Counted from the stretch's first letter, positions 47,015-56,777 are shown. The stretch is 64,000 bases of DNA from Aestuariimicrobium sp. p3-SID1156 (GCF_025144225.1 NZ_JALXXB010000001.1:504170-568169), one strand, 5' to 3'. Notes: generated from the sequence alone by a model not told the origin. Program-made: numbers and translations.

Positions 47015-50000
47015 ATGTTCTCCAAGGTTCTGGTCGCCAATCGTGGCGAGATTGCCGTGCGCGCCTTCCGGGCCGCCTACGAGTTGGGAGCGCGCACCGT
47101 CGCCGTCTTCCCCCACGAGGACAGGGCCGCCGAACACCGGATCAAAGCCGACGAGGCCTACCAGATCGGGGAGAAGGGCCACCCCGTCAGCGCCTATCTC
47201 GACATCGCCGAGATCATCCGCGCCGCCAAGGAGTCCGGCGCCGATGCGGTCTACCCCGGCTACGGCTTCCTCTCGGAAAACCCCGACCTGGCCGAGGCCT
47301 GCGCCGCCAACGGGCTCACCTTCATCGGCCCCAGCGCCCAGGTGCTCGAGCTGGCCGGCAACAAGGTCCGAGCCATCGACACCGCCCGCAAAGCGGGCCT
47401 GCCCACGCTGAAGTCGAGTGAGCCGGGCACCGACGTGGACACCCTGATCGCCGAGGCCGACGAGATCGGCTTCCCGGTCTTCGTCAAGGCCGTCGCCGGC
47501 GGCGGCGGTCGCGGCATGCGCCTGGTGCAGGAGCGCGAGGACCTGCCCGAAGCTCTCGACCAGGCCATGCGTGAGGCCAACGGTGCCTTCGGGGACCCGA
47601 CGGTCTTCATCGAGCAGGCCGTCCAGCGCCCCCGCCACATCGAGGTGCAGGTGCTGGGTGACACCCAGGGCAATGTCATCCACCTCTTCGAGCGCGACTG
47701 CTCCATCCAGCGCCGCCACCAGAAGGTCATCGAGATGGCACCGGCGCGCAACCTCGACCCCGAGCTGCGAGACAAGCTCTGCGCGGACGCCGTGAAGTTC
47801 GCCCAGTCGATCAACTACTCCTGCGCCGGCACGGTGGAGTTCCTGGTCGAGACCGCCGGCCCACGGGCGGGGGAGTACGTCTTCATCGAGATGAACCCCC
47901 GCATCCAGGTCGAGCACACCGTCACCGAGGAGGTGACCGACGTCGACCTCGTCCAGGCCCAGATGCGCATCGCCTCGGGTGAGTCCCTGGCCGACCTCGG
48001 CCTGAACCAGGACGACATCCAGGTCCGCGGCGTGGCCATCCAGGCCCGCATCACCACCGAGGACGCCTCCAACGGTTTCCGCCCCGACACCGGGGTCATC
48101 ACCGCCTACCGCTCGGCCTCGGGAGCAGGAATCCGCCTCGACGGCGGCACCGTCGCCACCGGGGTCGAGGTGCAAGGCTACTTCGACTCCCTGCTGGTCA
48201 AGGTCACCGCCCACGCCCGCGACTTCGACGGCGCCCTGAACCGGCTGCGCCGCGCCCTGGCCGAGTTCCGCATCCGTGGTGTCTCCACGAACATCCCCTT
48301 CCTGCGCGCGGTGCTGGACGACAAGGACTTCGACGCCGGCAACACCTCCACCCACTTCATCGACGAGCGGCCCTACCTGCTCACCTCCCGCGCCCCGGCA
48401 GACCGTGGCACCAAGATGCTGCGCTGGCTGGCCGACGTCACCGTCAACAAGCCCAATGGCGAACCCTCCACCCTGCTCGACCCCTCGGAGAAGCTACCGG
48501 CGGGCATTGATCTGAACGCGGCGGCGCCGGCGGGCTCCAAGCAGCGCCTGGACGAGCTGGGCCCGGCAGGCTGGGCCGCGTGGCTGCGTGAGTCCGACCA
48601 CGTCGAGGTCACCGACACCACCTTCCGCGACGCCCACCAGTCGCTGCTGGCCACCCGGGTCCGCACCCGCGACCTGCTGGCAGTGGCCCCCTACGAGGCC
48701 CGGATGCTGCCCGAACTCCTCTCGGTCGAATGCTGGGGTGGGGCCACCTATGATGTCGCGCTGCGCTTCCTCGGTGAGGACCCCTGGGAACGACTCGGCG
48801 CGCTGCGCGAGGCGATGCCGAACATGGCGCTGCAGATGCTGCTGCGCGGACGCAACACCGTCGGCTACACGCCGTACCCCACCCAGGTCACCGAGGCCTT
48901 CGTGGAGGAGGCCGCCCGCACCGGGGTGGACGTCTTCCGCATCTTCGACGCCCTCAACGACGTCGACCAGATGCGCCCGGCCATCGAGGCCGTGCTCTCC
49001 CGCACCGAGTCGGTGGCCGAGGTGGCGCTCTGCTACACCAGCAACCTGATGGACCCGGGCGAAACCACCTACAACCTCGACTTCTACCTGCGGCTGGCCG
49101 AGCAGATCGTCGAAGCAGGCGCCCATGTGCTGGCCATCAAGGACATGGCCGGCCTGCTGCGTCCCCCAGCTGCAGAGAAGCTGGTGCGTGCCCTGCGCGA
49201 ACGCTTCGACCTACCCGTGCACCTGCACACCCACGACACCGCCGGCGGCCAGACCGCGACCCTGCTGCGGGCGATCGACGCCGGGGTGGACGCGGTCGAC
49301 GTCGCCTGCGCGGCGATGGCGGGAACCACCAGCCAGCCCCCGGCGTCCGCCCTGGTGATGGCACTGGAGCACGGCGAGCGACAGACCCGGCTCAACCCCC
49401 GTGCGGTGGCCGACCTGGAGCCCTACTGGGAGGCCGTCCGGCGTGTCTACGTGCCCTTCGAGTCGGGCCTGGCCAGCCCCACCGGTCGGGTCTACCACCA
49501 CGAGATCCCCGGCGGGCAGCTGTCGAACCTGCGCCAGCAGGCGATCGCGCTGGGCCTGGGTGACCGCTTCGAGCAGATCGAGGCGACGTACGCCGCGGCG
49601 AACAAGATCCTGGGTCGCCCGACCAAGGTCACGCCGAGTTCCAAGGTGGTCGGCGACCTGGCCCTGCACCTGGTGGCCGTCAACGCCGACCCGGCCGAGT
49701 TCGAGGCCGACCCGCAGAAGTTCGACATCCCCGATTCGGTGATCGGTTTCCTCAACGGTGAACTGGGGACGCCGGCAGGCGGCTGGCCCGAACCGTTCCG
49801 CTCGAAGGCGCTAGCCGGGCGCCAGACCCCGCTGCGCCAGACCGAGGTCTCCGAGGGCGATGCGGCCAACCTGCGCGAACCCGGGAGGGACCGCCAGGTG
49901 ACGCTGAACCGACTGCTCTTCCCGGCCCCGACCAAGGAGTTCGACGAGGCACGTGAGGAGTACGGCGACCTGACCTCCATGCCCACCATCCCGTACCTGT

Positions 50001-50428
50001 ACGGCATGCGCCCGGGGGAGGAACACGTCATCACCATCGACAAGGGCGTCTCGCTGATCACCGCGCTCGAGGCGATCTCCGAGCCGGACACCCGCGCCAA
50101 GCGCACCGTGATGACCCTGACGAACGGCCAGCTGAGGCCGGTGCGGGTGCGGGACAAGTCGATCAAGGCCGAGGTGGCCTCCGCCGAACGCGCCGACAAG
50201 AACAACCCGGGCCACGTGGCGGCGCCCTATGCCGGTGCGGTCACCGTCCGGGTGTCCGAGGGCGACCACGTCAACGCCGGTGATTCCCTGGCCGTGATCG
50301 AAGCCATGAAGATGGAGGCCTCCATCAATGCCCCGGTCTCGGGGACCGTCGAGCGGGTCGTGCTCAGTGGGACCTTCCAGGCCGAGGGTGGCGACCTGGT
50401 CGCGGTGCTCGCTCCTGACGGCCAGTGA
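47015..50428 (+). CDS. pyc: pyruvate carboxylase
   Basis: 1137 residues, a single-chain biotin enzyme making oxaloacetate from pyruvate and bicarbonate. Biotin carboxylase domain about 1-450 (VKAVAGGGGRGMR glycine loop, EMNPRIQVEHTVTEE). Carboxyltransferase about 530-830 (VTDTTFRDAHQSLLATR, HLHTHDTAGGQ). Allosteric domain, then a biotin domain with EAMKMEAS, biotinyl Lys1099. ATG 47015 is 7 nt after TAGTCT (47002-47007), predicted leaderless. Anaplerotic role in central metabolism. The last 65 bases overlap the convergent next gene. Confidence 0.97.
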   Translation: MFSKVLVANRGEIAVRAFRAAYELGARTVAVFPHEDRAAEHRIKADEAYQIGEKGHPVSAYLDIAEIIRAAKESGADAVYPGYGFLSENPDLAEACAANGLTFIGPSAQVLELAGNKVRAIDTARKAGLPTLKSSEPGTDVDTLIAEADEIGFPVFVKAVAGGGGRGMRLVQEREDLPEALDQAMREANGAFGDPTVFIEQAVQRPRHIEVQVLGDTQGNVIHLFERDCSIQRRHQKVIEMAPARNLDPELRDKLCADAVKFAQSINYSCAGTVEFLVETAGPRAGEYVFIEMNPRIQVEHTVTEEVTDVDLVQAQMRIASGESLADLGLNQDDIQVRGVAIQARITTEDASNGFRPDTGVITAYRSASGAGIRLDGGTVATGVEVQGYFDSLLVKVTAHARDFDGALNRLRRALAEFRIRGVSTNIPFLRAVLDDKDFDAGNTSTHFIDERPYLLTSRAPADRGTKMLRWLADVTVNKPNGEPSTLLDPSEKLPAGIDLNAAAPAGSKQRLDELGPAGWAAWLRESDHVEVTDTTFRDAHQSLLATRVRTRDLLAVAPYEARMLPELLSVECWGGATYDVALRFLGEDPWERLGALREAMPNMALQMLLRGRNTVGYTPYPTQVTEAFVEEAARTGVDVFRIFDALNDVDQMRPAIEAVLSRTESVAEVALCYTSNLMDPGETTYNLDFYLRLAEQIVEAGAHVLAIKDMAGLLRPPAAEKLVRALRERFDLPVHLHTHDTAGGQTATLLRAIDAGVDAVDVACAAMAGTTSQPPASALVMALEHGERQTRLNPRAVADLEPYWEAVRRVYVPFESGLASPTGRVYHHEIPGGQLSNLRQQAIALGLGDRFEQIEATYAAANKILGRPTKVTPSSKVVGDLALHLVAVNADPAEFEADPQKFDIPDSVIGFLNGELGTPAGGWPEPFRSKALAGRQTPLRQTEVSEGDAANLREPGRDRQVTLNRLLFPAPTKEFDEAREEYGDLTSMPTIPYLYGMRPGEEHVITIDKGVSLITALEAISEPDTRAKRTVMTLTNGQLRPVRVRDKSIKAEVASAERADKNNPGHVAAPYAGAVTVRVSEGDHVNAGDSLAVIEAMKMEASINAPVSGTVERVVLSGTFQAEGGDLVAVLAPDGQ

Positions 50429-51128
50429 TGATCGGTTGGGTGGGGTCGAAGGCCGGCTGCTGACCGCGGGCGGTCTCCCACCAGACCACCACCAGGTCGG
50501 GTACCGGGGCGTCCGCCTCACGGGCCGCGCGCGTCCAGTCCGCGAAGGCGTCCAGGAAGGAGGCCAGGTAGTCAGCTCGACCGCGTTCTTCCGGGTCGAC
50601 CTCGGGCAGGATCTGGGTCAGGCAGTCGTGGGTGGCCATCACATGCGCATTCTTCGCATACCCCGTCCGCATCCCCTGGGCCGGGCGAAGCGGGATGGCC
50701 AGGTCATTGGCGAGCAGGTTTCGTAGCCCCAGTTGAGACGGCAGCCCCGCCCGGGTCAGTGCGAAGTCGAAGGCCTCCACCTCGCCGGGGGACAAGGTGA
50801 AGGTGGCGGTGCCCCGGTCGCGGGCCTCCAGCCAGGCGTCGACCACCCGCCAGCAGTGGACCAGCCGCTCGCCCTCGATGTGGCACCCCTCGATGAGGGA
50901 CTCCCAGTCGCGCGGGGTGGGCTGGTCGGCGGGATAGGCGATCTGCAGCGGGTCCCGCTTGAACATCGGGCCGATCTTGTGGATCAAGCCACGCGGCTGG
51001 TTCTCGACGGCGGGCACGATGAAGCGGGTGGAGGCGATCTCCCGCAACTCCGCGGCCAGTTCGGGCAAGGCCCCGAACATGTCGCGCACCTCGTGCACGC
51101 TGATGGCGTGCATCCTCAGCTCACCCAT
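50364..51128 (-). CDS. hypothetical protein
   Basis: 254 residues, soluble, no recognised family. N-terminal SVHEVRDMFGALPELAAELREIASTRFIV, a WESLIEGCHIEGERLVHCWRVV segment near 75-95 and an acidic-aromatic DLVVVWWETARG near the end; the last ~20 residues are basic and Pro-rich. ATG 51128 is 6 nt after TACCCT (51140-51135), predicted leaderless. Its 3' end runs 65 bases into pyc on the other strand. Confidence 0.6.
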   Translation of the reverse strand: MGELRMHAISVHEVRDMFGALPELAAELREIASTRFIVPAVENQPRGLIHKIGPMFKRDPLQIAYPADQPTPRDWESLIEGCHIEGERLVHCWRVVDAWLEARDRGTATFTLSPGEVEAFDFALTRAGLPSQLGLRNLLANDLAIPLRPAQGMRTGYAKNAHVMATHDCLTQILPEVDPEERGRADYLASFLDAFADWTRAAREADAPVPDLVVVWWETARGQQPAFDPTQPIITGRQERAPRPGRHPRPGRSH

Positions 51129-51152
51129 GACGACAGGGTACAGTTCGGAGAA
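51129..51152. promoter_or_regulatory. bidirectional promoter with overlapping -10 boxes
   Basis: Minus-strand TACCCT (51140-51135) and plus-strand TACAGT (51139-51144) share the central TA. They lie 6 and 8 nt from ATG 51128 and ATG 51153. The intergenic space is 24 bp, so both genes should be leaderless. Confidence 0.55.
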
Positions 51153-51476
51153 ATGAAACTCAGGACCCGTCAGGCCATTGTCACGCTGGTGTTCGTCGCA
51201 CTGGTGGTGCTGGTCATTGGCGGCGCACTGGCGACCGCCGCGCCCTCCGGGACGCCCTCGGCCTCCGTGACGCCCTCGGCCAGTGCACTGCAGGATCCCG
51301 CCGAGGTGAAGGTGAGCTCCGACACCCGCCGCGTCGGCACCTTCATTGCCATCGGAGCCGCGGGCTTGCTGGCAGTCGCTGCTGGGGCGGCGACCTACGG
51401 GTGGCCGGTGCGCTCCAGCAGCCAGTCCAGGCAGCCGAGCAGGGCCGAGACATCGTCGGGGTCGACCGAGGAATAG
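51153..51476 (+). CDS. small membrane protein with two hydrophobic segments
   Basis: 107 residues. Signal-anchor-like helix at 8-29, a Pro/Ser/Ala stretch, a second helix at about 63-83 and a Ser-rich tail. No family recognised. Supported by the TACAGT box 8 nt upstream and a normal start. Its last 82 bases overlap serC on the opposite strand, so the tail sequence is partly constrained by serC. Confidence 0.5.
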   Translation: MKLRTRQAIVTLVFVALVVLVIGGALATAAPSGTPSASVTPSASALQDPAEVKVSSDTRRVGTFIAIGAAGLLAVAAGAATYGWPVRSSSQSRQPSRAETSSGSTEE

Positions 51477-52513
51477 CAGCCGATGCGCAACTGGTTGCGT
51501 CCCAGCTTGCGGTAGGGCTCGACGTCGACGATCCCGTTGGCGCGCAAGATGCGGGCCAATGCGGCGGCGTCCACCTGGTCCACGAAGTCGATCGTGGCCA
51601 CCACGGGCGAGCGGAACTCGGGGGCCACAAAGGGGGCGGCCACGTCGGAGGACTCGGCCCAGGCGTAGACCCGGCTGCTGGAGTCGGTGGTCCGCTGGGT
51701 GATGAAGTCCATCCCACCGCAGCCGAGCATCCAGTCGAGCTGTTCCTGCAGCATCACCAGGGTGGCCAGGGCGGGGGTGTTGAGGGTTTGGTGCTGGGCT
51801 GAATTGGTGATCGCCACCTGGAGATTCAGCGATTCGGGTATCCAGCGGTCGCTGCGCTCACCCACTCTTGCCGCCCGCTCCAGCGCTGCGGGGGAGAAGA
51901 ATCCCAGCCACAGCCCACCGTCGGAGGAGAAGTTCTTCTGCGGGGCGAAGTAGTAGACGTCGGTCTGGGACAGGTCGGCGTCCATGCCGCCGGCGGCACT
52001 GGTGGCATCGACCAGCACCAGCCCTTCGGCGTCGGGGCGGGTCACCGGGGCAGCCGCGCCGGTGGAGGTCTCGTTCTGGGCCCAGGCGTAGACGTCGGCG
52101 TCCGTCGGTTCCGGCAAGGTGCTGGTGCCCGGTTCGGACTCGGTGATCGCCGGCTCGGCCAGGAAGGGGGCGCGGGCTGAGGCGGTGGCGAACTTCCGGC
52201 TGAACTCTCCGTAGACGCCGTGAGCGCTGCGATTCTCGACCAGAGAGCAGCAGGCGGCGTCCCAGAAGAAGCTCGACCCACCATTGCCGAGCACGACCTC
52301 ATAGCCGTCCGGAGCGGAGTAGAGCTCGGCGAGGTCGGCCTGGATGGTGGCGACCAAGTCCTTGACCGGTGGTTGGCGATGTGACGTGCCCATCAGGGGG
52401 CTGTCACTGACTGCGCTCAACGCCTCGGGCCGAATCTTCGCGGGGCCACTGCCGAACCGGCCGTCCCTGGGCTTGAGATGGGCTGGGATCGTGAGCTGTT
52501 CGGGGGCCGCCAT
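51395..52513 (-). CDS. serC: phosphoserine aminotransferase
   Basis: 372 residues, actinobacterial type. Converts 3-phosphohydroxypyruvate to phosphoserine, and can act in PLP synthesis. PLP lysine in YYFAPQKNFSSDGGLW; start region FGSGPAKIRPEAL is typical. ATG 52513 chosen; CAGAAT lies about 8 nt upstream and no ribosome site is evident. Divergent from pdxH, which makes PLP. Confidence 0.93.
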   Translation of the reverse strand: MAAPEQLTIPAHLKPRDGRFGSGPAKIRPEALSAVSDSPLMGTSHRQPPVKDLVATIQADLAELYSAPDGYEVVLGNGGSSFFWDAACCSLVENRSAHGVYGEFSRKFATASARAPFLAEPAITESEPGTSTLPEPTDADVYAWAQNETSTGAAAPVTRPDAEGLVLVDATSAAGGMDADLSQTDVYYFAPQKNFSSDGGLWLGFFSPAALERAARVGERSDRWIPESLNLQVAITNSAQHQTLNTPALATLVMLQEQLDWMLGCGGMDFITQRTTDSSSRVYAWAESSDVAAPFVAPEFRSPVVATIDFVDQVDAAALARILRANGIVDVEPYRKLGRNQLRIGCYSSVDPDDVSALLGCLDWLLERTGHP

Positions 52514-52553
52514 GCCATTGAATTCTGCCACGGCGCAGAGTTGGATGGGAGCC

Positions 52554-53201
52554 ATGACCACCGACCTGCATGCGGCCCGACGCGAGTACCAGGGTGGGGA
52601 GCTGCCCCCGCGGATCGAGGACCCCTGGGCCTTCCTCGCGGGCTGGTTCGGGGAGGCGCTGGCGGCGGACATCGAGGCCTCCGCAATGGTGCTGTCGACT
52701 GTCGACGCAGATGGGCAACCGAGTTCGCGTGTTGTCCTGGCCAAGGCCTTCGGACGCGACCTCGGCCCCGGCGGCGGGGTTGACTTCTACTCCGACCTGG
52801 ACTCGCGCAAGGGCTTGGCCATGCAGGCCAACCCCAAGGTGTCGCTGCTGTTCTATTGGCCCGCGCTCAACCGGCAGGTGCACATCGAGGGCCAGGTGCA
52901 GCAGAAGCCGGTGGCCGAGGCCGAGGAGTACTTCCACCAGCGACCGCTGGCCTCCCAGGTGGCGGCCGCGGTCTCGAAGCAGTCCGAGCCCCGGGAATCG
53001 CGGGCCAGCCTGGTCCACGAATTCGAGCAGGCCGCCGAGCGCTTCGGGGAGGGGCCAGTTCCTCGACCGCAGGGGTGGCTGGGCTGGCGTGTGCGCCCGG
53101 ACCGTTTCCAGTTCTGGCAGGGACTGCCCAGCCGCCTGCACGACCGGGTCGAGTGCCGCCGCGACGGGGAGGGATGGACCTCAGGGCGCCTTGACCCGTG
53201 A
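52554..53201 (+). CDS. pdxH: pyridoxamine 5'-phosphate oxidase
   Basis: 215 residues. FMN enzyme oxidising PNP/PMP to PLP. Family segments: SSRVVLAKAFGRD, FYSDLDSRKGLAMQANPKVSLLFYWPALNRQVHIEG and C-terminal GWRVRPDRFQFWQG. ATG 52554 has GGGAG just upstream. Divergent from serC; the last 21 bases overlap the convergent acVLRF1 gene. Confidence 0.94.
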   Translation: MTTDLHAARREYQGGELPPRIEDPWAFLAGWFGEALAADIEASAMVLSTVDADGQPSSRVVLAKAFGRDLGPGGGVDFYSDLDSRKGLAMQANPKVSLLFYWPALNRQVHIEGQVQQKPVAEAEEYFHQRPLASQVAAAVSKQSEPRESRASLVHEFEQAAERFGEGPVPRPQGWLGWRVRPDRFQFWQGLPSRLHDRVECRRDGEGWTSGRLDP

Positions 53202-53837
53202 CTGTGCCCGCGCGTTGAGGTCGATCGGCACCGCGCGGACCGTGGCGACGAATTCGCGCAGCACCTCCTGACGGGGGTCGGGCACCGGCAGCACCGGATG
53301 CCGTGATCGCAGCGCCACCAGCGGCGCCAGCCGACGGTCCGCCAGGACGGCGGCGATGAACGAGGCGTCACCACCGCAGACCACGGCGTCCAGGGTGGGC
53401 GCTTCGGGCAGCAGCCGCTCGATCGCGCGCTCGATGGTCTCCTCGACGGCGTGGGCGGTCTGGTTGCCCCGCCGGCGGGCGTAGCGCTGCTGGGACCAGC
53501 CACCCGCCTTGGTGCGCCCCTGCACATAGGTCCTGTCCACCTTGGACGCCTCCAGTTCGCTGCCCCGTGCGATGCCCACAGCATGGGCACCCTTGCGCCC
53601 CAGGAGCAGCCCCACCCGGCGCTCCCGAGCGAGGTGGCGGAGGAAGGCGCCCGGTGAGGCATCCTCGGGGGCATGCTCCCACTGGTCCACCAGGGTCGCC
53701 TTGGCGCCGTCCTCGGCGCGCGCGAGCATCGAACCGGAGCTGACGGTGAACTCCGTGCGTCCATGGGACTGGCGGAACCGATCGAGCCAGCCGCCCAGCC
53801 GCTCGGGGGCGACGAGCACGCGACGGTCGGAAGGCAT
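53181..53837 (-). CDS. acVLRF1-type peptidyl-tRNA hydrolase (Vms1/eRF1-like)
   Basis: 218 residues, actinobacterial Vms1-like release factor. The catalytic-loop equivalent KAGGWSQQRYARRRGNQ (about 112-128) carries the glutamine and Arg-rich pattern of this group. The alpha-beta core resembles eRF1 domain 2, with VVCGGDASFIAAVL near 157. Predicted to free nascent chains from stalled large subunits during ribosome quality control. ATG 53837 is 6 nt after TACCGT (53849-53844), predicted leaderless. Confidence 0.82.
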   Translation of the reverse strand: MPSDRRVLVAPERLGGWLDRFRQSHGRTEFTVSSGSMLARAEDGAKATLVDQWEHAPEDASPGAFLRHLARERRVGLLLGRKGAHAVGIARGSELEASKVDRTYVQGRTKAGGWSQQRYARRRGNQTAHAVEETIERAIERLLPEAPTLDAVVCGGDASFIAAVLADRRLAPLVALRSRHPVLPVPDPRQEVLREFVATVRAVPIDLNARAQSRVKAP

Positions 53838-53868
53838 GCCGCCACGGTAGCCCCACTAGGCTGGGCGC

Positions 53869-55020
53869 ATGCGCATCGCCTCCCACAAGGTCGTCACTGG
53901 CACCACCGGACCCGAACCCCGCCCGCTGACCCTGGTGGTCGAGGGGGAGCGCGTCGTCGAGGTGGTCGAGGGCATCGAGCCCGACGCCGACCTGGTCGAG
54001 GAATGGATCGTCCCCGGCTACGTGGACACCCACTGCCACGGGGGCGCTGGCGCCGACTTCAGCTCGACCGATCCTGACGCAGTGCGGCGCGCGATCGACT
54101 TCCACCGAAGCCATGGCACCACGACCCTGTTCGCGAGCACGGTGACCGAGGCGATGGACGAGGTCATCGCCCAGATCGAGCGGATGCGTCCGCTGGTGGA
54201 GGCCGGTGAACTGGCCGGCATCCACCTGGAGGGGCCCTTCCTGTCGCCGGAGAAGAAGGGTGCCCACAACCCTGACCTGCTTGTCGATCCCCGTCCTGAG
54301 TACGTGGAACGCATTCTGGAGGCCTCCGGTGGGGCTGTTCGGATGATCACCCTGGCCCCGGAGCGGGAGTTCGGCCTGGAGGCGTTCTCGACGTTCACCG
54401 AGAACGGGGTGGCAGCGGCCTTCGGGCATTCGGATGCCGACAACCGGGTCGCCAAGCAAGCGGTGGATGCCGGTGCCAGCATCGTCACCCACCTGTTCAA
54501 CGCGATGCGTCCGATCCACCACCGCCAACCGGGCCCGGTCCCGACGCTGCTGGACGACGAGCGGGTCATGGTCGAGCTGATCTGCGACGGTACCCACCTG
54601 GATGCCGATGTCATCGCCATGTCCCGGGACGCCGCCGGCATCCACCGGGTCGGCCTGGTCACCGATGCCATGAGTGCGACCGGTCAGCCTGATGGGCGCT
54701 ATGACCTGGGTTCGCTGAAGGTCCAGGTCACCGATGGGGTGGCGCGTATCCTCGCCGACGACGGGACGCTCGGAGCGATCGCCGGGTCCACCCTCACCAT
54801 GGACCGAGCGGTGGAATACGTGGTCACCCACTGTGGTTGCGAGGTGGGGGAGGCCGCCATCATGGCTGCCACCACTCCCGCACGATGGCACGGGCTGGCC
54901 GAGGTGGGCGAGCTTGCTCCCGGGCGCTACGCCGACCTGTGCGTGGTCGATGACGGGGCTGGGCTGCAGCGGGTGATGCATCGTGGACGCTGGATCGAAG
55001 GGGCAGGGGAAGGCGCATGA
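53869..55020 (+). CDS. nagA: N-acetylglucosamine-6-phosphate deacetylase
   Basis: 383 residues, amidohydrolase fold. Removes acetate from GlcNAc-6-P to feed NagB. Metal and active-site segments: VDTHCHGGAGADF, GIHLEGPFLSPEKKGAH, AFGHSDAD, HLFNAMRPIHHR and VTDAMSATG. ATG 53869 is 6 nt after TAGGCT (53857-53862), predicted leaderless. Four-base overlap (ATGA) with the following dtxR-family gene couples sugar recycling to a metal-dependent regulator. Confidence 0.95.
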   Translation: MRIASHKVVTGTTGPEPRPLTLVVEGERVVEVVEGIEPDADLVEEWIVPGYVDTHCHGGAGADFSSTDPDAVRRAIDFHRSHGTTTLFASTVTEAMDEVIAQIERMRPLVEAGELAGIHLEGPFLSPEKKGAHNPDLLVDPRPEYVERILEASGGAVRMITLAPEREFGLEAFSTFTENGVAAAFGHSDADNRVAKQAVDAGASIVTHLFNAMRPIHHRQPGPVPTLLDDERVMVELICDGTHLDADVIAMSRDAAGIHRVGLVTDAMSATGQPDGRYDLGSLKVQVTDGVARILADDGTLGAIAGSTLTMDRAVEYVVTHCGCEVGEAAIMAATTPARWHGLAEVGELAPGRYADLCVVDDGAGLQRVMHRGRWIEGAGEGA

Positions 55021-55706
55021 GCGAGCTGATTGACACCACCGAGATGTACCTGCGGGTGGTCTATGAATTGCAGGAGGAGGGCATCCCCCCAATGCGGGCC
55101 CGTATCGCCGAACGGCTGCACCAGTCCGGGCCCACCGTGTCCCAGACCGTGGCGCGGATGGAGCGTGACGGTCTGCTGGTGCTGGACAGGGACCGTCGCA
55201 TCAACCTGACCAGGGAGGGCCAGCAGTTGGCCGAGGCCGTGATGCGCAAGCATCGTCTGGCCGAACGGCTGCTCACCGACGTCATCGGGCTGGACTGGGA
55301 ACTGGTCCACGCAGAGGCCTGCCGGTGGGAACACGTCATCTCAGAAGAGGTCGAGCAGAAGCTCTTCCACCTGCTGGAGGACACCAGCTTCTCCCCCTAT
55401 GGCAACCCGATCCCGGGACTGGCCGCCTTTGGGGCCGAGGGCCGCGCCGAGGGCTTCCGCGAGGGAAACCACCCCTTCACCGAACTGGCCCCGACCGATG
55501 GCGTGGTCATCGTCGTGCTGGAGCGTATGAGCGAGATGGTGCAGGCCGACGAGGAGACGCTGCGCGGGTTGTCCGCCGCGGGCATTCGTCCGGGAGTGCA
55601 TCTGGAGCTCTCGGTGGTGGAGCAGATCCAGCTCGCCGTGGCGGGTAGGGAGCCGGTCGCCGTGCCGGACTGGGTGGCCGAGGGCCTGTTTGGGCGTCCG
55701 GCCTGA
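55017..55706 (+). CDS. DtxR/IdeR-family metal-dependent transcriptional regulator
   Basis: 229 residues. N-terminal winged helix (DTTEMYLRVVYEL...HQSGPTVSQTVARMERDGLL), dimerisation and metal region with EACRWEHVISEEVEQKL, and a C-terminal SH3-like domain. Represses metal uptake genes when iron or manganese is bound. Which metal is unclear. Coupled to nagA. Confidence 0.92.
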   Translation: MSELIDTTEMYLRVVYELQEEGIPPMRARIAERLHQSGPTVSQTVARMERDGLLVLDRDRRINLTREGQQLAEAVMRKHRLAERLLTDVIGLDWELVHAEACRWEHVISEEVEQKLFHLLEDTSFSPYGNPIPGLAAFGAEGRAEGFREGNHPFTELAPTDGVVIVVLERMSEMVQADEETLRGLSAAGIRPGVHLELSVVEQIQLAVAGREPVAVPDWVAEGLFGRPA

Positions 55707-55709
55707 GCG

Positions 55710-56768
55710 ATGGCCATCGACAACGCCGGCCTGGTCTCCCTGGCCGAACAGCACTGGTTCGACGCCTGCGAAGCGATGCTGCGCCAGCGCATCGATGCCG
55801 GGGACCAGGACCGCGCCCTGGCCCTGGCCCATCGGCTTGCGTCGATCGGGCATCGCGTGATCTCGCTGGATGCCGAAGACTTCTACGAGCTCTCCCAGCA
55901 GGTGAAATCGGCCCGGTGGGCCCCGCGCCTGGCGAAGTGCTCCTTCCCCGTGGAGCCGCGTGCTCGTGAGCGTGGGGCGCTTGGCTCCCTGGTGCCGCTG
56001 TACGAACTGATGCTGGAGGTCGTCCAGCTGCGCTCCCAGCGCCATGAACCGCAGGCCCTGGTGGTCACCGCCCATTTGATCGGGGAGTACCTGTGCCAGC
56101 TGGCCTGGGAACCGCGTCTGGGTCATGCCGGGGACCCGTTGAAGCTGCCGCGGAATGTCGGCCAGCGCTGGGGGACCGATGACCCCGAATGCCCTCACAG
56201 CTCGGCCATGCGCGCCACCGCCAAACGTGCGGTCAACGCCGGGCAGGGCGACGTCAAGGGGTTCACCAGCTATCTGGACCGCTTCCACTCCCGGCTGGGC
56301 GACACCTTGGCCGTGTGCGGGATGAACCACGCCACGATCGCGGCCGGGGAGCGACCGGATGTGGGCCCCACCTGCCCCAACCCCTGCCGCTGGGCGGTTG
56401 CCGGCTCGCTTGATGACCGTCGCGACCTGGACGCCCGGCTGCGGCTCAGCCTGATGTACCTGGAGTCCCCACTGGTGGCGCTGCGTCACCATGCCCCCGT
56501 GGGCCACTTCTTCGGCGTCCCCTCGATCACGGAGATCAGCGATGGCTGGCTGCGGACCTGGGAGAAACTCACCCAACAGTGGTCCGATGGGTCCAACCCG
56601 CTGGTGGCCGCCCTCGAGCAGGGCAACCACCCGCGCCCCACGGGGGAGGCGCTGCCCGGGCTGTCGCTGCTGGTGTCGGTGGTCGCGGGGCGAGCCATCC
56701 AGCCCGGCACGCTACTGCGTGACATCGCTGCCGACATCGTCAAGACGCTGTCGTGGTCCGCGACGTAG
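55710..56768 (+). CDS. hypothetical protein
   Basis: 352 residues, soluble, no family recognised. The first ~60 residues look like a TPR-type helical pair (WFDACEAMLRQRIDAGDQDRALALAHRLA). The middle has several Cys and His (DDPECPHSSAM, VCGMNHATIAAGERPDVGPTCPNPCRWAV) that could bind zinc or a cluster. Starts three bases after the dtxR-family stop, so likely co-transcribed. Confidence 0.65.
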   Translation: MAIDNAGLVSLAEQHWFDACEAMLRQRIDAGDQDRALALAHRLASIGHRVISLDAEDFYELSQQVKSARWAPRLAKCSFPVEPRARERGALGSLVPLYELMLEVVQLRSQRHEPQALVVTAHLIGEYLCQLAWEPRLGHAGDPLKLPRNVGQRWGTDDPECPHSSAMRATAKRAVNAGQGDVKGFTSYLDRFHSRLGDTLAVCGMNHATIAAGERPDVGPTCPNPCRWAVAGSLDDRRDLDARLRLSLMYLESPLVALRHHAPVGHFFGVPSITEISDGWLRTWEKLTQQWSDGSNPLVAALEQGNHPRPTGEALPGLSLLVSVVAGRAIQPGTLLRDIAADIVKTLSWSAT

Positions 56769-56777
56769 GCTGGGTCA

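Noticed and set aside
46979..48355. Minus-strand open frame of 458 codons opposite the biotin carboxylase domain of pyc
   Set aside because: Antisense shadow with no promoter-like box or start context.
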